Assembly (NCBI GenBank): GCA_013416795.1
Contig: RQSC01000032.1
Location: 158,653 to 195,549 of the forward strand
DNA length: 36,897 bases
From: Prasinococcaceae sp. CCMP 1430
Taxonomy: Eukaryota > Prasinodermophyta > Palmophyllophyceae > Prasinococcales > Prasinococcaceae
Direction: 5' to 3'
Shown in pieces: positions 8,711 through 17,643 of the stretch. Both the position numbers and the translations under genes were made by a program. The notes beneath the pieces were generated by a model. That model was not told where the DNA came from and did no database searches. It was given only the letters and a program-made list of their open reading frames with translations. Within the stretch, counting starts at the first letter, position 1. Each line of letters starts with the position of its first letter.

Positions 8711-10277
8711 ATGACGGCCTCCGCCGCCGCCGTGGACGCCCCGACGAAGCCACCCCCTGAGCGCGTAGTATCACTGTACAACGCCGCCACAGAAAGCCTG
8801 TTCTTGGTCGGCGCCGGCAAGACGCTCGTCGCTCGCAGCCACGGTTGCGACCACCCAGCGGCGGCGCGGCTGCGGCCGGTGGTGAGCAAGGCCAAGCTCG
8901 ACCTGAACGCCGGCGCTGCGGAGATCGACGCCGAGGTGCGCGTCTTGGCCGCGCGGCAGGAGCAGCTCTACAAGGTGGACTCCGCCGTGGTGGAGGCGGC
9001 CAACCCAGCGCTCGTCATCATGCAGGTACGCTCAGCCACCCCCTGCATGCTTCTCTTGGAGCCGATGCCGTTTCCTGCATGCTTGACTGACCCTGCACCT
9101 CCGTCTTCTCCGCAACCAATCCATGCAGAACCAATGCAGTGTGTGCGCTGTCACGCCCGGCATTGTCGATACCGACGCGCCAATGCTCGTGCTCAGGCCG
9201 AAGACCTTGGAGGGCGTGCTGGACGACGTGGAGCGCGTGGCGGCAGCAGTGGGCGCCCCAGCGCGCGGGGCAAAGCTGCGCAAGCGACTTGACCGTCGGC
9301 TGGCAGAGGTGCGCGCGGACGTGGCAGAGGTGGCGCGGGGCGTGGCGATGAAACCGAGGGTCGCGCTCCTTGAGTGGTGCGCGCCGATCATGGGCTGCGC
9401 CGACTGGCTTCCCGAGATCGTGGAGCTGGCCGGGGGCGTGCCCGTGCACGCTGCGGTTGACGGCAAGACGCCAACGCTGTGGGGCGGCGTGGAGGAGCTG
9501 CTGTCCACGCCTCTGGACGCGATTGTACTTGCGCTCTGTGGCTTCGACGCATCGCGCGTGGCAAGGGAGCTGCGCCGCTGCCCAGAGCTGCTCGCAGCGC
9601 TGCGCGGCCTCGAAGCTAGCGGCGACACTGGCGTGTGGGTGACGGACGGTAGCAGCCTCTTCAACCGCAGCGGGCCGCGGGTGGTGGAGTCCGCGGAGGT
9701 GCTCGCGGAGGCACTCCACAACGGGCTGCTCGGGCACTACGGCCACGCCGGCACACCCTACCTCCTCTCGCTCGAGGAGACGCTCGCGCTGTATCCGCCG
9801 GAGGACGGCACGGACGTCCCTAGCGCAGCCGCTGCTGCTGACCCCACCCCCGCCCGCGCTGCCGCCGTCGCTGGCTCGGCCGTCGGCGTCGAGAGAGAGA
9901 AGGCGCCATCGCCGCCAAAGGGGAAAGAGGCTGCGCTGGAAGTTGTGCGAGCACAGCTCGCGTGCCTGCGGGTGGGTGGCGACGCCGGTGTGGAGGCAGC
10001 GTTCGCGCTTTGCAGCGCGGGGAACCAGGAGCGCCTGGGTGGCCCTGCGCAATTCGGCGCCGTCCTGCGTGGGCACTCCACCTTCGCTGCTCTGCTCGGC
10101 CCAGAGGCGGGGGAGGCAGAGGTGCTTGGAGCTACCATCACCGCCGGCTGCTCAGAAGTGTCCGTGCTGCTCGAGGTGGGCGATGGCGACCGGCATAGCC
10201 TGCTCTGGACGCTCGAGCGCGACGCTGCAGCGGGTGGCGGGTGGCGCACCGCCGGCGTGGCTGAGGACTGCTCGTGA
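8711..10277 (+). CDS. BtuF-like substrate-binding protein with C-terminal DUF4864-like domain
   Basis: Two exons, 487 aa: 8711-9025 and 9129-10277. The 103-base intron has donor GTACGC, branch candidate CTGAC 38 bases from the end, and acceptor TGCAG. Residues about 18-330 match the ABC-type cobalamin/Fe3+-siderophore binding-protein fold: PERVVSLYNAATE, SHGCDHP, IMQNQCSVCAVTPG at the exon junction, and a second lobe with LRPKTLEGVLDDVERV. Residues about 375-487 match the DUF4864 pattern (VRAQLACLR, AFALCSAGNQERLGG, FAALLG, LLWTLERD, GGWRTAGV). No signal peptide or membrane segment is visible, so the protein is probably cytosolic, or its N-terminal targeting exon lies across the n at 8671. 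No permease or ATPase gene is adjacent. The ligand is unknown; a corrinoid or metal chelate is a guess from family membership. Confidence 0.82.
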
Positions 10278-10329
10278 TAGCGTTAATTAGAACTTTAGGT
10301 CAAGGTGACCCTAAACCGCTTTTTTTGGT
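10278..10329 (+). promoter_or_regulatory. 52-base spacer with CCCTAAACC box
   Basis: Only 52 bases separate the stop of the BtuF-like gene from the ATG of the MA3 kinase. The spacer contains CTTTAGGT followed by CCCTAAACC (10309-10317) and a short T run directly before the ATG. It must hold both the 3' end of one transcript and the 5' region of the next. The regulatory role of the box is inferred. Confidence 0.4.
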
Positions 10330-13020
10330 ATGGTTGCGGTTGAGGGTCCAGTGAATTCTCGCGACCACGCGAGCCGTCGGCTTGTCCGTGCGCGGCCACA
10401 CTGCGCGGTGCGCGCGCGGCAGCAGCACGTGAGCCTGGCGGACGAGTACTTCTGCTCGGCAGACGCGGGCGAGGCGTTGTGGGCGCTTGGCGAGGCCGTC
10501 GCCGAGGCAGAAGCGCTCGCGGGCGAAGCGGACTGGGTCATTGTGCGGCTCTTTGTGAAGCGGCTCATCACACTGGCACTCGACCGTGGAGCACGCGAGC
10601 GCGAGATGGCCGCCTGCCTGCTGGCGGCGCTGCGTGGCGAGGGCGTGCGCGCGTCCGAGGTGGAGGCGGGCCTCGCTCTGTTGCTGGACTCGCTGGACGA
10701 TCTCGCGCTTGACGTGCCCGACGCGCCCGGCCAGCTGACGCTCTTCCTCGCGCGCGCGGTGCTGGATGATGCCGCGAGTCGCGGCTTCGTGGACGAGCGC
10801 GCCTGCGGGGACAGCAGCGCCGCTGCGGCGGCGCGCGCCGCCCGCTCGCTGCTGCGGGCGCCGGGTGGGGCCGCGCGCGTCCGCGGCGCCTGGGGGGGCA
10901 GGGACGGCAGCTCGGTCGAGGCGAGCAAGGCCGTGATGGACTCGCTGCTCGAGGAATACGTGAGCAGCCTCGACCGCGCTGAGGCGGAGCGCCGACTGCG
11001 CGCGCTGGCGATGCCCTTCTACCACCACGAGTTCGTCAAGCGCGCGCTGTACATGGCCATCACGTACGCCGAGCGGCGGCCTGCGCTGGTGGACCTGCTC
11101 GCCGGCTTGTGCGGGTCGGGCTGCGTGAGCGCCAGCCAGATGGCGGCGGGTTTCGAGCGAACCGTTGAGAGGCTGCCCGACCTACGCCTGGACGTGCCCG
11201 ACGCGCGCGCGAGCCTGGCGCTGCTGGCTGCGGAGCTGCGCGCCGCACGGCTGCTGCCGGCCAGGCTGTCTGCCTGGGCGATGCTCCAGCAGCGCAAGAC
11301 GGGGAGTGGCTCGCTCCGACTCGGGAGCGAGTCGTGCCTGGGCGCCCTCGCCGCCGGCGCCGGCGGCACGGAAGGTGACGCGGGGGGAGGCGGGGGAGGC
11401 GACGTGAGCGCGGACGGCGGGGACGGCTGGCACGGGGGCATGGCGCGTGTGCGGCCCATGTGGTCGGGCCTGCGCGCGCCCACGGTCAGCGCCAGCCGAG
11501 CGAGTGGCGGCAGCGGCGTGGAGCGCAAGGGTGACGCGGCGCCTTTCCCCGCCCCCGTGCTCTCCCTGCGCGGAAGGGCGCACTTCGCGTCGTCCCCGAA
11601 TCTGTGCTCGCTGGACACCACCGAGCTCGTCAAGCCCGAGTGCCGCGCGCGGTCCTATCTCAACTTCTTCGACGAGTACGAGCTGGGCGCCTTCCTCGGC
11701 TCTGGCGGGTTCGCGGCCGTGTATCGCTGCACGCACAAGCGGACGGGCGCGCGCCGAGCGGTCAAGGTGGTCCGCGTGTCCGCGAGCGACGACGCCGGCG
11801 AAACGGGAGACGTCGCGGCCCGCGAGAGCGAGATGGCGCTGCAGGAGGTGATGAACGAGCTCGCGTTTTTGTCGACGCTGGGAGACCATCCGTCGGTGGT
11901 GAAGGTGCACCAGTACTTCCTGGACGAATCCACGATGCTCTGTCACATCGTGATGGACCTCCTCGAGGGCGGCGAGCTGATGGAGGCGCTGGAAAGCGTG
12001 GGTTCCTACACGGAGGACAGCGTGCGCCTGCTCATGCGGCGGCTCTTCGAAGCGGTCCAGCACCTGCATTTCCACAACTGCGTGCACAGAGACCTGAAGA
12101 TGGAAAACCTCATGCTCGCACGCGCGAACGACCTGGGCTCGTTGACTTTGGTGGACTTCGGCCTGGCGAAGACGATGCACGCGCGCGCGCGCGAGCGCGA
12201 GCAGTGCGGCACGGCGTGGTACATGAGCCCCGAGCTGCTGCTGGGCGTGCCATACGGCCGCGCCGTGGATTGCTGGGCGTGCGGCGTGATAATGTGGGCG
12301 CTCCTGACGGGCGCGTGGCCCTTCGGCGACGAGGAGGAGGACGAGGACGCTGTGGCAGACGAGGTGGTGGAAGGAATGGACTTCGACGAAGCGTTCGCGC
12401 GCCCCGAGTGGCGCGACATCAGTGCCGAGGCGCAGGACCTTTTGCGCGGCCTGCTCAGCAGCAGCGTGCGCGCGCGGCTGACGGCCGTGGAGGCGCTGGA
12501 GCACGCGTGGTTCCTCGGTGCCGAGCGGGGCGGCGGCGCCATCGCCTCGGTAGAGCGCGAGGAGGGTGGCGGCGGGACCTCCCACCTCGCCGCACAGCTG
12601 AGCGAGACGCACGCCCGGCTGGAGGCCCTCTCTCGCGCGCGGAGGCAGGCGATGCCTCTGCGCTCCTTCGGCGCCGGCGAGCGCATCGCCGTCGCGGGCA
12701 GGACGTACACGGAGTGCCTGCTCGTCAAGAGCGGCGAGGCCACCATCCTTGACGAGGACGGTAGGGCGGTGGGCGCGCTCGGCGTGGGCGCGCTTATCGG
12801 CGAGGTGTGCGCCTCTCCGCGCTCGGGCGCGCCGGCGCCGCGCACTGTCGTCGCGGCCAGCCAGCTCACGTGCTCGGTCATCGCTGGCGAGGCGATGGAG
12901 CTCGCCGCCGCCCTCGACTACCGGCGCGCGCCGGACTTCCGTGCGGCGCTCGACGCGCGGCGCCGGGCGCTGCGCAAAGTCAAGGCGCAGGCTAAGGCCG
13001 GACCCTTGATAGGCGGCTAG
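10330..13020 (+). CDS. MA3-MA3-protein kinase-cyclic-nucleotide-binding-like fusion
   Basis: Single exon, 896 aa. Residues about 34-155 and 197-315 are two MA3 domains of the eIF4G/PDCD4 type. The first reads EREMAACLLAAL and LLLDSLDDLALDVPDAPG; the second reads YHHEFVKRALYMAI and LPDLRLDVPDARA. By family, MA3 domains bind the RNA helicase eIF4A. After a Gly/Ala-rich linker comes a Ser/Thr kinase (about 443-725) with glycine loop GSGGFAAVY, lysine K479 in AVKVV, catalytic HRDLKMEN (H586-N593), VDFG (D609) and MSPE. All key residues are present and the style is CAMK/CDPK-like. Residues about 770-875 resemble a cyclic nucleotide-binding beta roll (FGAGERIAVAG, LVKSGEATILDEDG, LGVGALIGEV, PAPRTVVAASQLTCSVI). 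Inference: a kinase recruited to the translation initiation machinery and perhaps gated by a ligand. An in-frame shift or false fusion is unlikely because one frame is open throughout. Confidence 0.88.
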   Translation: MVAVEGPVNSRDHASRRLVRARPHCAVRARQQHVSLADEYFCSADAGEALWALGEAVAEAEALAGEADWVIVRLFVKRLITLALDRGAREREMAACLLAALRGEGVRASEVEAGLALLLDSLDDLALDVPDAPGQLTLFLARAVLDDAASRGFVDERACGDSSAAAAARAARSLLRAPGGAARVRGAWGGRDGSSVEASKAVMDSLLEEYVSSLDRAEAERRLRALAMPFYHHEFVKRALYMAITYAERRPALVDLLAGLCGSGCVSASQMAAGFERTVERLPDLRLDVPDARASLALLAAELRAARLLPARLSAWAMLQQRKTGSGSLRLGSESCLGALAAGAGGTEGDAGGGGGGDVSADGGDGWHGGMARVRPMWSGLRAPTVSASRASGGSGVERKGDAAPFPAPVLSLRGRAHFASSPNLCSLDTTELVKPECRARSYLNFFDEYELGAFLGSGGFAAVYRCTHKRTGARRAVKVVRVSASDDAGETGDVAARESEMALQEVMNELAFLSTLGDHPSVVKVHQYFLDESTMLCHIVMDLLEGGELMEALESVGSYTEDSVRLLMRRLFEAVQHLHFHNCVHRDLKMENLMLARANDLGSLTLVDFGLAKTMHARAREREQCGTAWYMSPELLLGVPYGRAVDCWACGVIMWALLTGAWPFGDEEEDEDAVADEVVEGMDFDEAFARPEWRDISAEAQDLLRGLLSSSVRARLTAVEALEHAWFLGAERGGGAIASVEREEGGGGTSHLAAQLSETHARLEALSRARRQAMPLRSFGAGERIAVAGRTYTECLLVKSGEATILDEDGRAVGALGVGALIGEVCASPRSGAPAPRTVVAASQLTCSVIAGEAMELAAALDYRRAPDFRAALDARRRALRKVKAQAKAGPLIGG

Positions 13021-13069
13021 CTAGAGAGCTAGCTAGAGAGCTGGAGAGGGCTGGAGAGAGAGAAAGTGT
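13017..13069. repeat. GAGAG/CTAG-rich simple repeat after the kinase stop
   Basis: Starting at the stop codon of the MA3 kinase there are two near-identical copies of CTAGCTAGAGAG, followed by CTGGAGAGGG and further GAGAG units. It lies in the 3' region of the gene. Function is unknown; it looks like slippage-derived sequence. Confidence 0.6.
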
Positions 13070-13339
13070 GTGTAGACTAGTTCTAGCTAGGATTAGCTCC
13101 AGTGGGAATTGGATTGTCATTCGAGAAATTCATCCTGCTGGGTCGTCGGCAGTGGGGAATCGGTGGTCGGTGGGGCGCAGATGCGGGCCATCATGCGGCC
13201 GATCGTTCGGCGACTGCGCGGGAGTGCGTCGTAGGCGCATGCCCTGCCACGGTGGTAGGCAGGGCAGCGACGCGAGTGTGGACGCGCGCGTTGGGATTTG
13301 CGCGTGGGCGGTGGCCGTGCCGGTGCAGATGCTCGTGTC
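13070..13339. other. Convergent intergenic spacer
   Basis: This separates the 3' ends of the MA3 kinase (plus strand) and the metalloprotease (minus strand). It is less GC-extreme at its left end and carries no frame with recognisable protein content. It probably holds both 3' untranslated regions. No clear terminator or RNA gene is visible. Confidence 0.5.
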
Positions 13340-15346
13340 TCATCTGCAGTACAGCTTCCTGCAGCTCTCGCGAACGCATTTGGAACAGCGTTCGGGGGTT
13401 GGGTACCCCATCTCCACGCATTTCTTGACCCTGGCGAAGGGGCACGGCCCTGGCGTCTTGCCATTAGGGGTGGCTGGAGTAGGCGTGGGCGCGGGCGTCG
13501 GCTTAGACCTAGGCTGGGGCGGGTACCCGGCGGCCACGCAGTTCTTGACCCTGACGAAGGGACATGGCCCGCTTTTTTTGGGCGGCGGCGTCGGCTTGGG
13601 CGTCGGCTTGGGCGTCGGCTTGGGCGTCGGCTTGGGCGTCGGCTTGGGCGTTGGCTTGGGCGTCGGCTTTGGCTTGCCGCCGCTGCAAGTCTGCTTTTTG
13701 CTGATGCACGTGGCAGCCTCGGCGAGCTGCGCGAGCTTCTTGGCGGTCGATGCGCAGGGCTTGTCGCTTCCGCCACCACGTGCACCCATCCAGTCGCCGC
13801 AAGTCGTATGCGTCAGGCCAAATATGTGCCCCGCCTCGTGGCCAGCCACGCGATGCAGCTTGCTCGCCGCTCCGTACACTACGCCAACCTGAAACTTTTT
13901 GCCGCACAGCGTGCCCACATAGCCCAGCCCCGCCGGTCCTGATTTGCCGCGGTTGTTGGTCGCCAGCAGCGCGAGGTCGCCGCCGGAGACGCGCCTGTTG
14001 TCGCGGAAGTCCTGGATCATGCCCGAGCCGAGCGTACCCTTGTACGTGTTGCCAACGATGACCTGTCCGGCCTTGTGGACGATGCCGCTGTCTGCATACA
14101 TGTTGTTCATGCCCGCCGTGGCGGCCAGCAGAGCGCCCACAGTGCCCTTGCCGAAAAGTTTCTCCATCGAGGCGTCCGCCTCCCAGTTGACAGTGCTCTC
14201 GTAGCAGCCCAGCTTGAGCATTTCAATGGGCGGCAGCGGGATGAGCTCGAGCACCTTGGCGTCGACGGGCGTCGCAAATACCTGCGGCACGCTGAGGGTG
14301 TCATTCGCAAACTCGAGCGGGCTTTTGTCGAGCACCACGGAGGTGGTGCCGTTCGTGCTATTGCCTGCAGCCCAGATGTTGGCATCGCTAAAATTTCTGC
14401 CTGCAGACGGTGGCTGGGAATCGCGCGCGACCTGCTCGTCGCGCGGGCTAGACAACATCACCCTTCTGGCGGGAACTCCTTCAGCGGCGCCGATAGGCAG
14501 GCTGACGTCGTCGCTTTCACCACTGCCGACGTCGATGTGTTCAAAGTGGTCCGCGCCAAGGGCTGCCGCGATGTAGATGACGTGTTCGACCTCATCGCTC
14601 GGACAAAAGCCCGGGATTGCCTCCCTTGCCGGCACAGGCTCGAGCACAAGCTCGAGGTTACTCAGACCGTCAGCCAGGAGACGCACCGCAGGATGTGCGA
14701 GGTGGAGCCATGCGTGCATGTGATCGATGCCCGAAGCATCGCTCAGCACGAAGCGCCCCTTCCAGTCGCCGTCGTCGGTGCGCAGTGAGAAGAAGCGCAC
14801 GGGGGGCGTCGCGTTGCGATGCGCGACCTTGCCAGTTTCAGCGTCCATGTATATCGCTTCGAATCCGTCAGTGAGGTACTCGCGCGCGTCATCTTCTCGC
14901 ATGCCGGCAATGAGCAGCGCGTGGTGCTCGCGCACATCATCATCTCCGGCGAGCACGACGTGCGCGCGAGGGCGTGGCAGGTACACGTGGAGCTCTCCCG
15001 CCCCCGAGAGCGACCAGGCGCTTCCGCTGCACGACCTCACGGCTTGGCCGCTCAGCACGGCCGCGTCGATGAGCGCACGTGTCATGGTGAGTGCGCGGCC
15101 ATCGTCGTCGGCTGTTCCAGCCAAAAACGGCGTCACTCCGGAGGCGCGACTCGCGGAGCGCGTATTGCTGACGAAGAGCAGCGGCCCACCGCCCTCCGCC
15201 ATCAGAGCACCGTTGGCAGAGGCAGCCCGGCCCGCGAGCACACCCGGGACCAAGGACGCGGTGAGCAAGGCCGCGCATGCCCCTGCCGCCGCACGTGCCT
15301 GCCGAGCCCCACCGCGCCCGCCACGCCCGCGTGCCCCTCGCGCCAT
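13340..15346 (-). CDS. Secreted metzincin (M12B-like) zinc metalloprotease
   Basis: Single exon, 668 aa from the ATG at 15346; the frame extends upstream only from a GTG. An Arg/Gly-rich n-region is followed by a hydrophobic core (ACAALLTASLVPGVLAG), a likely signal peptide. Residues 150-450 form a reprolysin-like pro and catalytic region. The zinc site HEAGHIFGLTH starts at H503 (ligands H503, H507, H513; catalytic E504), and CGDWMGA supplies the Met-turn (about M520), so the enzyme should be active. After the catalytic domain there is a Cys-containing segment, then about seven PKPT units forming a rigid linker, then two copies of a GPCPF(V/A)RVK(N/K)CV module, with a Cys-rich tail ending in KLYCR. 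It is probably secreted or wall-associated. The family includes ADAM-like enzymes; gametolysin-type M11 was considered, but the HExxHxxGxxH signature fits metzincins generally. Confidence 0.85.
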   Translation of the reverse strand: MARGARGRGGRGGARQARAAAGACAALLTASLVPGVLAGRAASANGALMAEGGGPLLFVSNTRSASRASGVTPFLAGTADDDGRALTMTRALIDAAVLSGQAVRSCSGSAWSLSGAGELHVYLPRPRAHVVLAGDDDVREHHALLIAGMREDDAREYLTDGFEAIYMDAETGKVAHRNATPPVRFFSLRTDDGDWKGRFVLSDASGIDHMHAWLHLAHPAVRLLADGLSNLELVLEPVPAREAIPGFCPSDEVEHVIYIAAALGADHFEHIDVGSGESDDVSLPIGAAEGVPARRVMLSSPRDEQVARDSQPPSAGRNFSDANIWAAGNSTNGTTSVVLDKSPLEFANDTLSVPQVFATPVDAKVLELIPLPPIEMLKLGCYESTVNWEADASMEKLFGKGTVGALLAATAGMNNMYADSGIVHKAGQVIVGNTYKGTLGSGMIQDFRDNRRVSGGDLALLATNNRGKSGPAGLGYVGTLCGKKFQVGVVYGAASKLHRVAGHEAGHIFGLTHTTCGDWMGARGGGSDKPCASTAKKLAQLAEAATCISKKQTCSGGKPKPTPKPTPKPTPKPTPKPTPKPTPKPTPPPKKSGPCPFVRVKNCVAAGYPPQPRSKPTPAPTPTPATPNGKTPGPCPFARVKKCVEMGYPTPERCSKCVRESCRKLYCR
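13575..13675 (-). repeat. 12-base coding tandem repeat (PKPT units)
   Basis: A 12-base unit (GGCGTCGGCTTG on the plus strand) repeats about seven times within the metalloprotease gene and encodes Pro-Lys-Pro-Thr on the minus strand. One unit carries a synonymous change. Such repeats gain and lose copies easily, so linker length may vary between strains. Confidence 0.85.
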
Positions 15347-15877
15347 CGCGAGCGCGACGCCGGTGGCGCCCGATCTCGTCCTCGCCGCTCGCCGCGTGCT
15401 CTCTGGCGCCCGCGCGCGGCCGGCGCTCGCGAAGGGGCGTTCCCTGCGCGCGCGCCAGGGTGGCACGCGAGAGCGCGCGTGTGGCCATGAGAACCATCAA
15501 AATGCATGCGCACGCGCGCGCGCGGCCGAACGGGCGCGCGCCCCCGAGAGCGCAGCCAGGCTGGTGGGCCACGGCTCCTGTTCGGCGGAGTGTGGGTTGT
15601 ATGCTGCCATGAGGACCGTTACGCGGCCCCTTTCGGGGCCTTGTCTTTGCCAAACGGCGTCCACATCTTGTGCTCCCAACCTCGGGTACGACGCATCCCG
15701 CCCGATTTTGCGACTGGAATAAACCCTACAGAAAATCCGGATGAGGTTTCGGTTTGACCTCGCGCCGCCGGCGGCCCCAGAGTGCGCCACACCGCGCGCG
15801 CGCGCAGCAGCGGCGCCGGCGCACCCGTGGGGGGGTGGTGTGTGTGTGTGTGTGCGTGTGCGTGTGGCGGGTTGGAG
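15347..15877. promoter_or_regulatory. Divergent upstream region, metalloprotease and 2OG oxygenase
   Basis: This interval lies between the ATG of the metalloprotease (minus) and the first readable oxygenase codons (plus). It is GC-rich and Arg/Ala-coding in most frames. It carries AAACCCTA at 15721-15728 in a short AT-rich island, and a GT-rich microsatellite at about 15836-15868 immediately before the ambiguous base. No additional gene is supported. The AAACCCTA box is the best candidate for a shared promoter element. Confidence 0.4.
15836..15868 (+). repeat. GT microsatellite next to an ambiguous base
   Basis: A run dominated by alternating GT, with a few GC steps, ends about ten bases before the n at 15878. 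Such a run is a common cause of assembly or sequencing uncertainty and supports reading the n as a local break. Confidence 0.7.
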
Positions 15878-15878
15878 N
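15878..15878. other. Second ambiguous base or collapsed gap
   Basis: A single n lies directly upstream of the oxygenase coding sequence. It is followed by CACAG, a possible 3' splice acceptor. No in-frame ATG exists between here and the start of the conserved domain, so the true start codon is probably in an exon to the left of or inside the break. Confidence 0.6.
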
Positions 15879-17168
15879 CACAGGGGCCGCCGCGGCCGCG
15901 CACGGCGTCCCGACCGTCGACGTGTCGGCGCTGGCCGAGGGCGCGGACGCGGGCGCGCGCGCGCGATGCGTGGCCGAGCTGCGCGACGCGTGCGCGACGG
16001 TGGGCTTCTTCTACGCGGTGGGTCACGGCATCGCGCACGAGCGCTCGCGCGACACGCTCGCCGTCGCCGCTCGCTTCTTCGCGCTGCCCGCGGAGACGAA
16101 GCGCGCGCTCGACTACCGCCATAGCTACGCCTTCCGCGGGTACATCTCGCGCGGCGCAGAGAACACGGCCGGCGTGGTGGACGAGCGCGAGCAGGTGGAA
16201 ATCGGCGATGAGGCGCCCGCGCACGCTGACCCCACCTGCGTGCGGCCCTACTACGAGCGCCTGCGCGGGCCCAACCAATGGCCCGCCGAGGAGGACTGCC
16301 CTGGCTTCCGCACGGAGCTGGAGGCCTTCGCAGCGGATATGCAGGCGCTGAGCATGCGCCTCACGGGCGCGCTCGCCGAGTCGCTCGGCCTGCCTGCGAC
16401 GCACTTCGACCCGCTGTTCGACGAGCCCCACACGCAGCTCAAGGTGTGCCACTACCCGGCGCTGGAGGCGGCGGACGCCAATGCGAGCGGCGTGGGCGCG
16501 CACAGCGACTCGGGCTTCCTCAGCTTGCTGCTACAGGACGACGCTGGGGGGCTGCAGGTGCAGCTCGCCTCGGGCGAGTGGATCGACGCGCCGCCCGTCG
16601 AGGGCTCCTTCGTCGTCAACCTGGGCGAAATGATGCAGCTCGCCAGCGGTGGACGGTTACGAGCGACGGTGCACCGCGTCGTGCGCGCGCCCCGGCGCGC
16701 AAGACTTTCCGTGCCGTGCGTGGCGCCGTGCTGCGCGCCTATAGGCGCCGCCGCGCGACGCTGCGTCCTTCCAGCCCAGCCCTACAGCCCCACCCGCCAC
16801 GCGCCGTGCGCCCCCTCTCCACCCAGCCACGCATGTCCCGTCGCGCCCGCGAGCTCTGACGCGCAGCGCACGCGTGCACCTCGCGCGCGCTCTTTCCCGC
16901 CCTGACGCGCGCCTGCAGGTACTTTTTCAATCCGAGGCTCGACGCGAGCGTGGCCCAGCTCGCTGAGCTCGCCGGTGGCGGCGCGGACGGCGGCGCAGAC
17001 GCGTCCGCCACGCATGGGGGGCGCAACAAGCTGAGCGCTGAGTATGGCGTGAATGCCTTCAAGTCGCTCGCGCGCTCGCACCCGGCGGTGCTCGCCGCAC
17101 ATCACCCCGACCTTTGCCTCGTCGACGGTGTCGTCGTTGACGCGCAAGGCGCGCGCTCGTCCGCCTAG
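15879..17168 (+). CDS. Isopenicillin-N-synthase-like 2OG-Fe(II) oxygenase, 5' partial
   Basis: Two exons seen: about 15879-16715 and 16919-17168. The 203-base intron (donor GTGCGT, acceptor TGCAG) was placed because joining CC and G restores LSVPYFFNPRLDA. The protein begins with the DIOX_N signature (VPTVDVSALAEG, GFFYAVGHGI) and continues to the jelly-roll core with the iron ligands in GAHSDSG (H, D) and TVHRVV (distal H), and the 2-oxoglutarate anchor R-x-S in RARLSVP. All active-site residues are present. The start codon is not visible because of the n at 15878; only a few residues should be missing. The family hydroxylates or desaturates small metabolites; the substrate cannot be predicted. 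The gene is followed by GCN2 on the same strand. Confidence 0.87.
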
Positions 17169-17643
17169 CGAGCAGCGAGCGGCGAGGCGCACTCGCCCGC
17201 CGCTGCGGCGCGTTTGTATACACATGTCACACATATCATCGAGCGCACGAGCGAGGAGTGTGCGCGTGTGGGTAGTTGCAACGCGCCGCCGCCACCAACA
17301 AGGCGTTGGAGACGCGCGGGGAGGGGACGACGGGAACAGCACTAGGCGATCGCCCCGCTGCCCCCTCCACCTCCACCTGCCCCCTCGGGTGCGCGTGCTT
17401 CACCAGCAGCATCGGCGCGATGCACAAAACATCCAACGAGCAGGGCGCGCCTGGCTGGTGCCGCGGCCACAGCACGGTGCCACAGCACCGCCTGGCAGCG
17501 GCGCCACAGCGGCGCTTTGCGGCGGCGGCGGGCGGGGGCGCCCCAGACGCCCCGCCCGAAGCCTCGTCGGTTGGGGTTGTGCCCGCCTCGGGCGCCTCCG
17601 TGTGCGTCCGCCGCCGCCGCTCGTCCTCGGCGCCGGCCCGCGC
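17169..17643. other. Upstream region of the GCN2-type gene
   Basis: This separates the oxygenase stop from the GCN2 ATG. The GCN2 frame is open through it, but the translation is Arg/Pro-rich with no domain, and the extension overlaps the oxygenase 3' exon, so I treat it as 5' untranslated and promoter sequence. A short AT-richer segment near 17214-17240 is the only compositional break. No CCCTAAA box is seen here. Confidence 0.5.

Noticed and set aside
11182-12612. Long minus-strand open frame opposite the MA3 kinase
   Set aside because: It is His/Arg/Ala-rich with no domain, and lies fully opposite a frame with intact kinase motifs; it is a shadow of the GC-rich codon pattern.
13575-13675. 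Regular 12-base repeats that might suggest a CRISPR-like or regulatory array
   Set aside because: They have no spacers and encode PKPT units inside the metalloprotease frame.
15619-16503. Minus-strand open frame of 294 codons opposite the oxygenase
   Set aside because: It has an Arg/Val/Ala-rich shadow composition and crosses the ambiguous base; the plus strand holds the conserved active-site residues.
17053-17643. N-terminal extension of the GCN2 frame from 17053
   Set aside because: It overlaps the oxygenase 3' exon, is Arg/Pro-rich without domains, and a good ATG directly before the RWD domain exists at 17644.
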